Shown piece after piece: positions 44,531-54,975 of a stretch of 64,000 bases of DNA (positions are counted from its first letter, which is position 1; the number at the start of each line of letters is the position of its first letter). A model generated the notes under the pieces. That model was not told where the DNA came from. It saw only the letters and a program-made list of their open reading frames with translations, and searched no databases. A program made the position numbers and the translations under genes. The stretch spans positions 1-64,000 of the forward strand of contig JALJEE010000958.1 of the NCBI GenBank assembly GCA_023231475.1, in the 5' to 3' direction. The stretch is from Seison nebaliae. Its lineage: Eukaryota > Rotifera > Pararotatoria > Seisonacea > Seisonidae.

Positions 44531-45409
44531 ATGATCAAAAGACGTTTACATAATTTGAACAATCGCCATGATGGTACGAACAAATATGTAATTCCTTCAC
44601 ATTTAACAAAACATTCGAATTTGAATTCTCATCAAACAAGAAATCGAATAGAACAACATCAATCATCACCAATTACTTCTGTGATCAACAACCTTAATTA
44701 TTCGTCAACTGCTCATCACACTTCCAAACGACATCGTATACCACCTTTACAAATAACTTATCACCGTTACAACATGGTATCAGATAATGATAATAGGAAA
44801 TTTAATAATAATGATTATCATCATCATCTCTTAAGCGAACAACGTCAATTGGAAGAACCACGTTATTTTGAACGTCCTATAAAGAATGTTTCGAAGAAGA
44901 ATGGCATCCTGAAATTTTCGGAAAAATCACATCATTTCGGATCAACAGCAACATCAACTCCCAATTTATTGAAAGATTATGATTTCAGTACAAATAAATA
45001 CTCGAAATATAATTTAAGTACGTTAGCTAGAAAATATGTTGTTCCTGCTTCGAAAGTGCGAATTGGGGAGAATGTGACGAACGAAGATATGAATAATATA
45101 GTAAAAAGATTTGCTACTCTTCATCATCGTGCTATCGATACGTCAAATAAACATGACTTGAAATTAAGTCCAACTAAACCTGTTACACTGACCAGTAATG
45201 TTCCAACCAAACATCGTTACAAAAGAGTCATTACTGAACCTGATGTACGGAAATATTTGTTTGGAGATCAGACATTGCCGTCCAATTCTCAAAATGATCA
45301 TCAACAACAACTCAAATTGGAAAACAATAATAACGTTCTAAGCAATTTTTTTAAAGATAGTACGAATAACCATAATAATAGTAATAATAATATTAATAGT
45401 AATAATAAT

Positions 45410-45453
<44 letters not shown>

Positions 45454-46825
45454 GAGTAATAATAATAATAATGATAATCATATAAGTAATTCTAATAATA
45501 ATAGAAGTAGTAAAAGTAATAATAGTGTCGTAAAAAATAACATTAGTAATGATATAACAAGCAGTAGTAGCAACAAAATTGTTAAAAGTTCAAATACAGC
45601 CTTTCCAGATAGAGTTGCCGTTTTTCAACAACCGAATAATGAAAATTTCACTAATAGAAAATTTATTGAAAGTTTCTCCAAAAAGAAAGAGACTGAATTA
45701 GTTTCATCAACACCGATTACTCATTCCATAAAAAACGAAGTGGATCATGCGGAAAATGATGATTATTCTTATGTACAGAATGCAGGAGACGGTATTTCCA
45801 TCAATGCGTTAAGTATTCCCGAATCTATTGATTATTTGAACGCGAATGAATCAGATTATGCAAGAGACACTTCAACTTTGCCACCATCAATTGATGGGGA
45901 TAAATTAAGTTTGATAAGTTCCGTGAAGAAATTCGAAGTTTTCCATAATAAAGACACACCGTCTCATTTGGGAAGTGATTATGAAGAAATGAAGGGTTTG
46001 TCACTTATTCTCTATCAAATTTCATAATTTTTTATTATAGAATATAAAATTCTAAATAATATGAATGCAGAAAAGACTAATCGAAACTCGGAATCTGATC
46101 ATCCAGCAAAATCCCCATCCACTAAATCGATAACTTCGACATATTCGTTAGAGTTACCCAGAAAGCCTACCAATCTCAAATCAGAAATTACTAATCGAAT
46201 TGATGAAATTCAGTCGAATTCTTTAGTGAAACGACCTGGTACTCGAATCGAATCTAATCGGAGAAATAATAATTTGAAATTCATCGAAGAATTAGATGGT
46301 CCAAATAATAATTATCTACAACCAATCCATAAAAGTCCACCGAGAGCACCTTCAATGTCATCTCTAACAGAATTGAATCTTTATAAGGAAAAGGATGGTA
46401 AAGAAATAATGGAAACGATTCCTCAGCAGATTTTGAATGAATTGAAAGAAGGAAGGAAACAGCTTCGAATTACTTCCGAAAATATTCCTAATGTACGCAG
46501 TCCAACATCTTCAACTGAATCCGTATTTTTAACAAAGAATCATCCAAACGAGGAAAAAGAAATAACTAAGAAGATAAGGGTGGACCATGTGGAAACACCA
46601 GATCTAATGAAGGAAATTATGAAAGAAATTCCCCTAAAAGCTAAAGAGATCAATTCCGAAAAAAATAATTTCAAAAGTTCTTCAGGTGGCAATAGTAGTG
46701 ATTATGAAATTGGAAAGAGTAAACAACCTCATTGGCGTGAAGAATTACGAGAACAAAGAGGATTTGGTACTTTACCATTAAAATTCTCGTCGTCAGCTGA
46801 TCGAGGATCTATGGAAATCAACTAA
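44531..46825 (+). CDS. Asn-rich disordered protein, unknown
   Basis: The model joins 44531-45995 and 46041-46825 (45-nt intron GTTTGT...TTATAG), 749 residues. It starts MIKRRLHNLNNRH. The sequence is disordered and Ser/Asn/Lys-rich with a long poly-Asn region (about residues 285-340). Short stretches look conserved-like: NEDMNNIVKRFATLHHRA, KRVITEPDVRKYLFG and the end HWREELREQRGFGTLPLKF. No recognised domain. It may be a cytoskeletal or membrane-cortex scaffold, but that is a guess from composition. Confidence 0.65.
45370..45480. repeat. AAT/AGT triplet repeat encoding poly-Asn
   Basis: A long run of AAT triplets with AGT and ATT interruptions encodes most of the poly-Asn tract of the 749-residue protein. 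It is the longest triplet repeat of the window. Confidence 0.9.
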
Positions 46826-46916
46826 AACAATGAAAGTTTTCGGAAGAGAAATCGAAAAATAATTATTTTCTTTTTAAGTTTAAATGAAATTATTCTGACT
46901 TTATTCTGTGTCTTTT

Positions 46917-47754
46917 TTATATTTTCTGACTGATCCATACTGCAAACTTACAAGCACTTTCAATCGAAGTTGTTAACGCTTTGTAACCCGGTGTCTTTTC
47001 TGCATCATTTTCAATTCCAGTATCATGATGATCTTGCTCATCATCTCGAAATTGCGTAATATATTCAAGTAGTTCCTTTACCTGAAAAAGGAACCATAAA
47101 AATATTAGTAATCCAGTCTAAAGTAACTGTAAAGTAATAATGATAAAGAAAATGTGAAAAAAATTTGTCCATCCCTGGTGGGATTCGAACCCACGGCCTT
47201 TGGATTAGAAGTCCAACGCGCTATCCACTGCGCTACAGGGACATGTTGTTAAAGATATAACTGTTTATACTAACATCCTTTTCTGTAATATTTGGATCAT
47301 TAGAACAATCTTCGATTAATCGATTAGTTTCAAGAGAATTTTCGTTCGTCTTATTCTTCTCATTCAACACAATTAACAAATCACGAATTTGATCGTTATA
47401 GTGATCGGTTATGACTGTTTCAACAGCTACTGTACATGCCATAGCGGCTTCCTTACTGATCATGGCCGAAGAGAGACCTAACAAATATCCGAATTGGGAA
47501 GCGATTGGAAGAAGAATTGTAGGACGACTACGATATTTCTTTAGCAATTTATTAAATGTTGCCAAATGATGTTTCTCTTGTTGCCACATCTCGTTAATTT
47601 TTGGTCCGATTTCTGTCTTTCCTAACACGGCCATTTGACCGGCATATATTCTGTCTGCGCACAATTCACCCGCATGATCAACTCGAATGATTTTATCAAT
47701 GAGTGCTGGAGGTAATGGTCGTTTGATGCCCATTAAATATCTATTAAGATTCAT
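46917..47754 (-). CDS. COQ7: 5-demethoxyubiquinone hydroxylase
   Basis: COQ7 is a di-iron hydroxylase of ubiquinone synthesis at the mitochondrial inner membrane. The model is complement(46917-47081, 47275-47754), 214 residues (human 217), closing in frame. The carboxylate-bridged iron ligands are visible in IIRVDHAGELCADRIYAGQ (first Glu), EKHHLATF (ExxH), AVETVITDHYND (Glu) and DDEQDHHDTG (ExxH). The end EDAEKTPGYKAL-like block followed by CKFAVWISQKI matches the family. The start is ATG 47754; the presequence is very short (MNLNRYLMGIKR), so an upstream exon is possible. The 193-nt intron is the longest intron in the window and holds a tRNA gene in the same orientation. Confidence 0.93.
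47170..47242 (-). tRNA. tRNA-Arg (anticodon UCU), inside the COQ7 intron
   Basis: This 73-nt cloverleaf lies on the minus strand. The acceptor GTCCCTG pairs with CAGGGAT (one G-U pair), the A box is TAGCGCAGTGGATAGCGCG, the anticodon loop is CTTCTAA (anticodon TCT) flanked by TTGGA/TCCAA, and the T arm is GTGGGTTCGAATCCCAC. No tRNA intron is present, unlike many animal tRNA-Arg(UCU) genes. A T7 run follows about 10 nt after the 3' end on its own strand (Pol III terminator). The tRNA sits wholly within intron 1 of COQ7 in the same direction. Confidence 0.95.
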
Positions 47755-47861
47755 TATCAAATCTTTCAAAAAAAGAGACTAATGGTATTGATGAATTGAG
47801 TAGATGAACTAATAAAGAGAATCTAATGAATTTCAAAGAATTTAAAGAAAGAAAATGTTTA

Positions 47862-48149
47862 TTATAAATTTAATTTTTCCAATGCCCAAATCAGTGTTTT
47901 ACGTTTCTCTTCTTCTGCCATCACATTTATCTTCTTCTCATAATACTCATTCTCAAAGTATAAAATGTCATTCGGTTTTGGCGACACCGAAAGTTGAGGA
48001 TGAGAAAGAAATTGGAGAGGTCTCTTCTTTTGGAATAAGTAGAATGCTAATCCTCCATTAAACAAAGTAATTCCAATGGTTACTATGAAAATGGTTGGGG
48101 TTATTTTGAATGGTTTCTTCACCACATTCGAGAACTTCTTCGGTTTCAT
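47862..48149 (-). CDS. Small single-pass membrane protein, unknown
   Basis: From ATG 48149 this gives 95 residues: a basic N-terminus (MKPKKFSNVVKKPFKI), one membrane segment (TIFIVTIGITLFNGGLAFYLF), and a charged C-terminal part ending LIWALEKLNL. The layout (basic start, single helix near residue 25, hydrophilic tail) is common among mitochondrial inner-membrane assembly factors, but no family is recognised. It lies about 100 nt upstream of COQ7 on the same strand, so it could share a transcript with it. The frame is also open upstream from a TTG, which I do not take as the start. Confidence 0.55.
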   Translation of the reverse strand: MKPKKFSNVVKKPFKITPTIFIVTIGITLFNGGLAFYLFQKKRPLQFLSHPQLSVSPKPNDILYFENEYYEKKINVMAEEEKRKTLIWALEKLNL

Positions 48150-48549
48150 GATTATTGCTGAAGAATAATATCTCAAAAATTCTGAAGTAAAAACAGCTAA
48201 AATTTTATTTCATTCCAATCTCGTTTATATTATTGTTCCGTTTAAACATTCCATTTAAATAAGATTGTAAAAATTATAAATTTAATTTTAAATTTATTTT
48301 ACTTTTAATCTAATCTAACTTTATGTAATGATGAGAAGTTGAATGTAATGTTGCTAGAAAATAATACTAATGAAATTTTTGAAAATTTTCAAAATAAAAA
48401 TTGAAGCTTAAAATTTGAAATTGAAATTTTTTTATCAAATCTAGTTCATAGTTTTTAGAGACTATTTACAAAAGCATGTCCTCCCAGAAATTGGTTTTCC
48501 CAGAAATAAAATCATCTAATATATTTTAAGGAAAACATTGGATTGAAGA
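48150..48549. other. Intergenic between divergent genes
   Basis: This AT-rich gap of 400 bases lies between the divergent small membrane protein and the KDM5-type gene. It presumably contains both promoters. Nothing else was seen. Confidence 0.5.
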
Positions 48550-51500
48550 ATGAAGAGAAGGAGATCGAAACAACCTTCGGAGTTTAATCGAATGCCGTTA
48601 AATGAGAACTTGATTGATCGGATGCATCAGATGGCTGATTTGGTCAATTTGGAGAATACTTGTTTTTGTGACACTTTCCAAGTTCATCCGACTACTGTTC
48701 ATGATGAACATTTAACAGAATCATTAATCGATGGTTCAATGAAGAGACGAATGTTTTATTTCGATGACAAGAAGAAAAATGATAGAAGGAAAATGGATTA
48801 TTCAAAAATTATCAATAAATATTTCTCGAAAAATAATCAATCGACAGATGAGAAGATTGAGTTGAAGATAATGGAATTGACTGAATCTGAATTGAAATAT
48901 GAGGAAGATGTTAGAAAAGAATTTCAATTAAATCAATGTCCAATTGTCAATTCAGAATTCCGTTCAACTTCCGCTATTTTATCAATTCCCAAGATTCATT
49001 TAAATAAAAAAGATTTCGATTGGGAGAAAGGAAACTTCCAAAAATTATTAAGTGAAAGATTCGGATCATTGATCGCTGAATATGGAGCAGTGTCGTTCAC
49101 TTTTAATGATTATCATCCGCCTATGATGTTAAATGAGAAAGATGTGAATATTTCAGTACGTCAACAAAATCTCCCGTTGTTAGAACCGAGAAGACGATTG
49201 AATATTATTTTCATGAATGAATTGTTAATGTTTCGAAAGTTTCAAGGATTACCATTCAATATAGAAAGTTTTGAAAAGATCAATAATCATCAAGTCGATT
49301 ATTATTTATTATATCGATTAGTTGGAGAAGTGTTTGAAGAAGATGAATTGAAAAGTGAATATTTTTCAGCAAGTCATCTTCATCCATTGGATGAAATGGA
49401 AATAATGAAATGGTTCCGTATTTTCCTTCTCATGCGATTGACGAATGAGCGAATGATTTTATCATTTTCAAAAGAAGAACAATTATTTGATCCACCACAA
49501 GGACGGAAAAAAGTATTGTTGAGAGAACAGAAACAAGCGAAAAAGAAGTTTTATGAAAAAATGATGAAATTAACACATCAACTTCGTTACAATTATTTTT
49601 CAGTTCTTCATCCCTTTCTAATTTTCCGTCAACATTATCATATTGGTATTGGTGAATGGACGAGAGATTTGTATTTGGAGAAGATTGGTCAATTCGATTG
49701 TTTAGAAGGAGATGATGGTGAGAGTGGGGAAGCGTCTCGAATGTATAAAGAATTGAAGATGAAAAATCGGAAAATTGAAGATGAAATTAATTTATCGAAA
49801 ATTCATTTTAAAAATTTAATTGAAGAACATAATAAGATGTATGAGGAAGAGAATGATGTGAAAATGATCGAGAATTATGATGTTATTTGTGCGAAATGTA
49901 AAATGAATGATAATGAAGAGAATTTATTATTGTGTAAGAATAATGGATATCATGCATTCCATACATATTGTCTACCAGTAACTTATCGTTTTAGTAATTT
50001 ACCAGATGAATGGTTCTGTTGGGATTGTACAGCGAAACAATTATCCAATTATCTCCCACAACCATACGGATTCCATCATTTTAAAGATCAACAATCATTT
50101 CATCAATTCTATTCAGCAGCTGTCATTTATGAGAAGAATGTGTTGGAGGAATTGAATGAGAATAAAAAGAAGAAATATGAAGACAATCCAATATCGAATA
50201 AATTTAAACAAATTACTCCTCATGCATATTATACATGGACGAAAATGGAAACGAATGATCAATTATTTGAATTTCAAAATAAAGAAAATAATATTTATAA
50301 AGATGGAAAAGAGAAATTCGTGATCGATTGGAGAATGACTGTTAATTCTTTCCGTTCAAACAAAGACGGAAATTTACGAGCGTCCACAATTCATCAATTT
50401 CTCACAAATGAGAATGATGAGAAAATGGATTCAATCACTGAACATTCCAATTCAAATCTCGATAATTTCGTTACAGCAGATGAAATTGAAGAAGAATATT
50501 GGAGACGATTCCAATCGAATAATGTCAAATTACCAACTCAAACCACATCATATGGAGCTGATGTTAATACGTCAGATATCGGTTCAGGATTTCCATCAAA
50601 ATATCATCAAATGGAAAAAAGTGAAATTCATGAAAATAATTCAGATTATGAAAAATATTTACATAGTTCTCTCAACATCAACAATATTGCCAATAATGAT
50701 CAATCGGCATTCACATTCATTAAACCGTTAATAAACGGTGTTCGACTTCCCTGGTTATATTTCGGTCAATTATTCTCAACTTTCTGTTGGCATACTGAAG
50801 ATCATTTTACTTATTCCATCAATTATCATCATTATGGCGCTCCGAAAATCTGGTATGTTATTCCCTCATTTGCTGCTGATCGTTATGATGAATTTGTGCG
50901 GAATTATGTCCCAGAATTTTTCAAAATCTTTTCTGATTTTACTCATCATTTAACATCAACAATTCATCCAAATATTTTAATTCAACATGGAATTCCAGTA
51001 TATCGAATTAATCAAATGAATGGCGATTTCGTCATAACTGCACCAAGAAGTTATCATTCAGGATATAATCAAGGATTCAACATCGCTGAAGCTGTCAATT
51101 TTGCTTATGCTGATTGGTTCTGGTGGAGTTTGTTCTCTTCTAGATATTATATAAAAGAATGTCATTCAAATATCTTTTCAATTAATGAATATATTTTATA
51201 TGCATTATCTCAATTTCATCAATTCTCAATAAATGATCGTTTAGAGAAAGTTGAGAATTTGTTAGGAAAAGAAAAAGAAAATTTGAATTATTTTCAAAAA
51301 TTTTCTTATGCAATCATTTCATGTAGTGAACGAGCAATTTATTATGAAAAACAATCTCTCAAAAATTTCTTTTCTTTTATTCTACAACATTTCGAAGTGA
51401 TGTATGATAAGAATGATGGATTTATTGAATGGAATTTGAATTCCATTAATTTCCAATCGACCGGTAATTCGAAAGAGAATCGTTCCAAACAAATTAATTT

Positions 51501-54500
51501 ATCAACAAAAAAATTTGATTTCTCTAAAGAAACCAATGACGATCGACGTACATGTTTGAATTGTAATCATACATGTTATTTTAATGCTATTACTTGTTCA
51601 TCATTCAAATGTTCTTCATGTTCATCTGATATTGGATGTCGTTTATTCTGTTTACAATGTTACAAATATGCCATTGATCATTGTCAATATTATCAGGAGA
51701 ATACTTTCTCATCAATCGATTTAATTCTTTATCATCAATATAATCATTTGGATTTCCAAGAGATTAATACACAAATTTCACAAATTCAAAAGAAACGAGA
51801 AGAATTGAAATATATAGAAAATAATATAAATATCTGTCAATATAATCAATTGGATCTATTAGATTGGATTAAAAAATCGAGTAAAAATAATAAAGAGAAT
51901 TATGAAAAGATTGTTCATTCTGTTAATCGTTTAAGTGAAATGAGAGAATTATTCTTCAAATATCTCAATAATTCAACAACAGAAATTGTTCATAAACAAT
52001 TTTATTATTATCATCCTCAACACTCCAAATTAGAGATATCGAATCAATTCAAATATTCATTACAATCAATTCTTCTTTATCGATTTAATGAAATTGAAAA
52101 TATTTATCTCGCTTTTCGTTCATCCTCCATCGATGATGTTGGATTTTGTAAACAGGAATTATGTTTCGTTCAATTAAATGAGATGGATGAATGGAAATTG
52201 AATGGAAATGAAATCATCATAATGAATGCATCTTATTTTAATACATCAACCACTTGGTATAGTGTTCAATTGATTATGAAGGAGTTATGGAAATTGGGAA
52301 AGAATGAATATGAAGATATTCCATATAATTCATTCGAATTATGTGACGATATCCGTCAGAAATATTTCAATGGATTCGCCGCCATCTTAATCGAACAACA
52401 ATTCCAATTAGATTTCACCGAATGGTTAAGGACGAATATTCGATATAATTTTTCTTTAGGGAAATTATTTACACAAATCATTTATCGATTAACTGAAAAT
52501 CGAAATTTTGATAAAATAAACAAAGTCAATTATCTCCAACGAATTTTAGAGAAATATTTCAATGTGAAATTTGGAGTTAAAATGAATAAATTCTCTTTCC
52601 ATCTCATAAAACAACATTTTAAATGGCGAAGTAGAAAACATCGAAAAATCGTTCTGGACGATATCGAATATTATCTAAATAATGCAATGACATCATTGAT
52701 GACTAATTGTGATTTAATTCCGTTGATAACGGTAATTCATGAAATTTTGAGAGAAAAATATAAAAAAGTTGAAGAATTAAATAATCAGTTTGATGAGTCG
52801 ATTTTACCATCAAAATTGAATAAAATTGTTGATGAATCAATAAAGAAACATGAAAATGGTAAATATTTCCATCCGATTAATGTTGAAGATTTGCCTTCAT
52901 TCTCTTCCAATTATTCGATGAAAGATGATGAAGAAAAAATGGAAATGAATTTTATTGGAAATCATCTACATCAATTAGAAGATATTGAAGAACAAATGAT
53001 GATTATTGAGAAGATTTTCTTTTCTAATCCTGATCAAGCATTTGAAGATGTTTCAATTATTTTCTCAGATTATCGTTCGAAATGTGAAAGGATTTTATTA
53101 ATTTATTTATATCTCACATTAATTCGAAATGTTCATGTACAATTAGATTCATTCGATCGAGAGATACATTTGAAAGAATTAGATTTTGTGAAATATTATC
53201 GAATCTATTTTGAGACGATTCAATTCTTATGTGAGAAACATGACGTGTGGAAATGTTGGAAGAATTCGACAATCTATTTCCTATTGAAAGAGAAAGAAGA
53301 AGAATTTAAGAAAGAGAATGAAGGAATTCCACATCCAAATTATCAATCATATATTCTACGTCATTATTTCGCACGATCACTCAATTTCAAATCTTATCGA
53401 TATATGATTTATTCTCATTTGAAAGAATTGGATATCGGTCCCGCTCATGACGATATGATGGAAGGAGATCATTTACATGGTTTATGTTCTGTCCTTTATA
53501 ATTCCCATCTTTCCTGTCAAGAATATCATGATGTTCATTTGAAAAAATTTATCGCTTTATTGACCGATCCATATGAGGATTATGATAGAAATAATAATCG
53601 ATTATTATATTTAATCAATTCAATTTTTGGTGATGGAACTTCGAGTAAATTGAAGGAATTCAAAGAGAAATTCTTCGTACATAATTCAACATGTTCATCT
53701 GAAAAGAATTTGTTTACTAATTCTTATTGGTCAGTGACAACGCAAATTTTCATGTATCTCATCGCAATTTTATTACGAGAAGATAACGAAAGAATTTTAG
53801 AGAAATTATCAAGTAATGGCAATTGTGATGGATTATCATTTATTTTATATTTGAAAAAGAACGAGAAAAATGAACCATCAATTTTCTCCCAATTACCGTC
53901 AATTGTTGAAGATTCATTTCATTTCCTTTTAGATCGTTTAACGAAATCGATGGCGTCACTTCTTTCCATTGCTCTTCATTCCTTCTCTTCTCTAACAACA
54001 ATTCAATCTTATATTTGTAAAGAATTATCAAAGACACCGATAACTATGTTGAATTTGAAAGATTTGACAGAGGATCGTGAAAAACAATGGAGAAATATTC
54101 ATACGTCAATCAGTAATATGTTGAAAGGTACTCGATCACTTTTACCCCCATGGAATGAGAATAATTCGGAGAATTTCTTATGTCATAAATTATTATATCT
54201 CCATCCAATTATCGATAGTTATTCGATGGCACAATTATCATTAAATAGATTTTATGGATGGAAATCCAGTTATTCGGTTGATTTATTTTATAAAAAAATT
54301 GAAGAAAATCCTGAAATTAAACATAAGAATGTGTCGAAGAAATCAGGGTCGACATCTAAAACGAAATTTGATGAAGGACGAGAATATTGTTTCGCTGACA
54401 ATCCAAGTAATAAACAACATGAATCATTCTTTGCTCTTCATTTCCCGGAAGAATATGATCAAATTCATCAGAAGAATATGGAGAAAGCGAAAGGCTCTTG

Positions 54501-54975
54501 TCCTTCTAAACGGCCACTCGCCCAATATGCATTATCAGCTACAGTATCGGAATTAGTGACTAAATGGTGCAAGAATTATATACGACAACCGTCAGAATAT
54601 ATTACAATCGACATCGACCAAAAACCAGACACTTCATCATTCACAACAGAAATTGAGGAGTCGGAGGACAAATCGAATGAATTGGTTTGGACTCCTTCTA
54701 CAGAGATGAAACCGGACAAACCAAATTTCAGTATCATTAAATGGACATCATCATGCCCCGTCAAAGGAGAATCGGAGAATGACGAAGAGAAAAAAGAAAA
54801 GAATAATCCAAATATTATGTCCAAATGTGAGAATGGACAAAATATGTCCATCAAATTAATTGTCTTATCGGACATAGAGAAATTGGGAGATTCGAACAGA
54901 CAACAATTAGACAACGACCAACATGAGATAAAAACAGAATTTGTTACTCGATTCGTTAACTTATCTGATTTATAA
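48550..54975 (+). CDS. KDM5: KDM5-type JmjC histone H3K4 demethylase
   Basis: KDM5 enzymes remove methyl groups from H3K4 in the nucleus using Fe(II) and 2-oxoglutarate. This single exon encodes 2141 residues. The N-terminal 440 residues are weakly JmjN/ARID-like. A PHD finger follows (about 440-495; ICAKCKMND...WFCWDC). Then comes the KDM5 linker (YGADVNTSDIGSGFPSKY) and a well-kept JmjC domain: PWLYFGQLFSTFCWHTEDHF (His and Glu iron ligands, about residue 745), SINYHHYGAPKIWYVIPS (Asn and Lys for 2-oxoglutarate), and PRSYHSGYNQGFNIAEAVNF (second His, about 834). A C5HC2 zinc finger (about 997-1045) and a long helical PLU-1-like region complete it. The first PHD lacks one expected zinc-ligand Cys (LLLCKNNGYHAFH). 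C-terminal PHD fingers of vertebrate KDM5A/B are not seen. Confidence 0.88.
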   Translation: MKRRRSKQPSEFNRMPLNENLIDRMHQMADLVNLENTCFCDTFQVHPTTVHDEHLTESLIDGSMKRRMFYFDDKKKNDRRKMDYSKIINKYFSKNNQSTDEKIELKIMELTESELKYEEDVRKEFQLNQCPIVNSEFRSTSAILSIPKIHLNKKDFDWEKGNFQKLLSERFGSLIAEYGAVSFTFNDYHPPMMLNEKDVNISVRQQNLPLLEPRRRLNIIFMNELLMFRKFQGLPFNIESFEKINNHQVDYYLLYRLVGEVFEEDELKSEYFSASHLHPLDEMEIMKWFRIFLLMRLTNERMILSFSKEEQLFDPPQGRKKVLLREQKQAKKKFYEKMMKLTHQLRYNYFSVLHPFLIFRQHYHIGIGEWTRDLYLEKIGQFDCLEGDDGESGEASRMYKELKMKNRKIEDEINLSKIHFKNLIEEHNKMYEEENDVKMIENYDVICAKCKMNDNEENLLLCKNNGYHAFHTYCLPVTYRFSNLPDEWFCWDCTAKQLSNYLPQPYGFHHFKDQQSFHQFYSAAVIYEKNVLEELNENKKKKYEDNPISNKFKQITPHAYYTWTKMETNDQLFEFQNKENNIYKDGKEKFVIDWRMTVNSFRSNKDGNLRASTIHQFLTNENDEKMDSITEHSNSNLDNFVTADEIEEEYWRRFQSNNVKLPTQTTSYGADVNTSDIGSGFPSKYHQMEKSEIHENNSDYEKYLHSSLNINNIANNDQSAFTFIKPLINGVRLPWLYFGQLFSTFCWHTEDHFTYSINYHHYGAPKIWYVIPSFAADRYDEFVRNYVPEFFKIFSDFTHHLTSTIHPNILIQHGIPVYRINQMNGDFVITAPRSYHSGYNQGFNIAEAVNFAYADWFWWSLFSSRYYIKECHSNIFSINEYILYALSQFHQFSINDRLEKVENLLGKEKENLNYFQKFSYAIISCSERAIYYEKQSLKNFFSFILQHFEVMYDKNDGFIEWNLNSINFQSTGNSKENRSKQINLSTKKFDFSKETNDDRRTCLNCNHTCYFNAITCSSFKCSSCSSDIGCRLFCLQCYKYAIDHCQYYQENTFSSIDLILYHQYNHLDFQEINTQISQIQKKREELKYIENNINICQYNQLDLLDWIKKSSKNNKENYEKIVHSVNRLSEMRELFFKYLNNSTTEIVHKQFYYYHPQHSKLEISNQFKYSLQSILLYRFNEIENIYLAFRSSSIDDVGFCKQELCFVQLNEMDEWKLNGNEIIIMNASYFNTSTTWYSVQLIMKELWKLGKNEYEDIPYNSFELCDDIRQKYFNGFAAILIEQQFQLDFTEWLRTNIRYNFSLGKLFTQIIYRLTENRNFDKINKVNYLQRILEKYFNVKFGVKMNKFSFHLIKQHFKWRSRKHRKIVLDDIEYYLNNAMTSLMTNCDLIPLITVIHEILREKYKKVEELNNQFDESILPSKLNKIVDESIKKHENGKYFHPINVEDLPSFSSNYSMKDDEEKMEMNFIGNHLHQLEDIEEQMMIIEKIFFSNPDQAFEDVSIIFSDYRSKCERILLIYLYLTLIRNVHVQLDSFDREIHLKELDFVKYYRIYFETIQFLCEKHDVWKCWKNSTIYFLLKEKEEEFKKENEGIPHPNYQSYILRHYFARSLNFKSYRYMIYSHLKELDIGPAHDDMMEGDHLHGLCSVLYNSHLSCQEYHDVHLKKFIALLTDPYEDYDRNNNRLLYLINSIFGDGTSSKLKEFKEKFFVHNSTCSSEKNLFTNSYWSVTTQIFMYLIAILLREDNERILEKLSSNGNCDGLSFILYLKKNEKNEPSIFSQLPSIVEDSFHFLLDRLTKSMASLLSIALHSFSSLTTIQSYICKELSKTPITMLNLKDLTEDREKQWRNIHTSISNMLKGTRSLLPPWNENNSENFLCHKLLYLHPIIDSYSMAQLSLNRFYGWKSSYSVDLFYKKIEENPEIKHKNVSKKSGSTSKTKFDEGREYCFADNPSNKQHESFFALHFPEEYDQIHQKNMEKAKGSCPSKRPLAQYALSATVSELVTKWCKNYIRQPSEYITIDIDQKPDTSSFTTEIEESEDKSNELVWTPSTEMKPDKPNFSIIKWTSSCPVKGESENDEEKKEKNNPNIMSKCENGQNMSIKLIVLSDIEKLGDSNRQQLDNDQHEIKTEFVTRFVNLSDL

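Noticed and set aside
50408-50953. Two plus-strand frames inside the KDM5-type gene
   Set aside because: They overlap the well-supported KDM5 reading frame just before the JmjC domain and show no similarity of their own.
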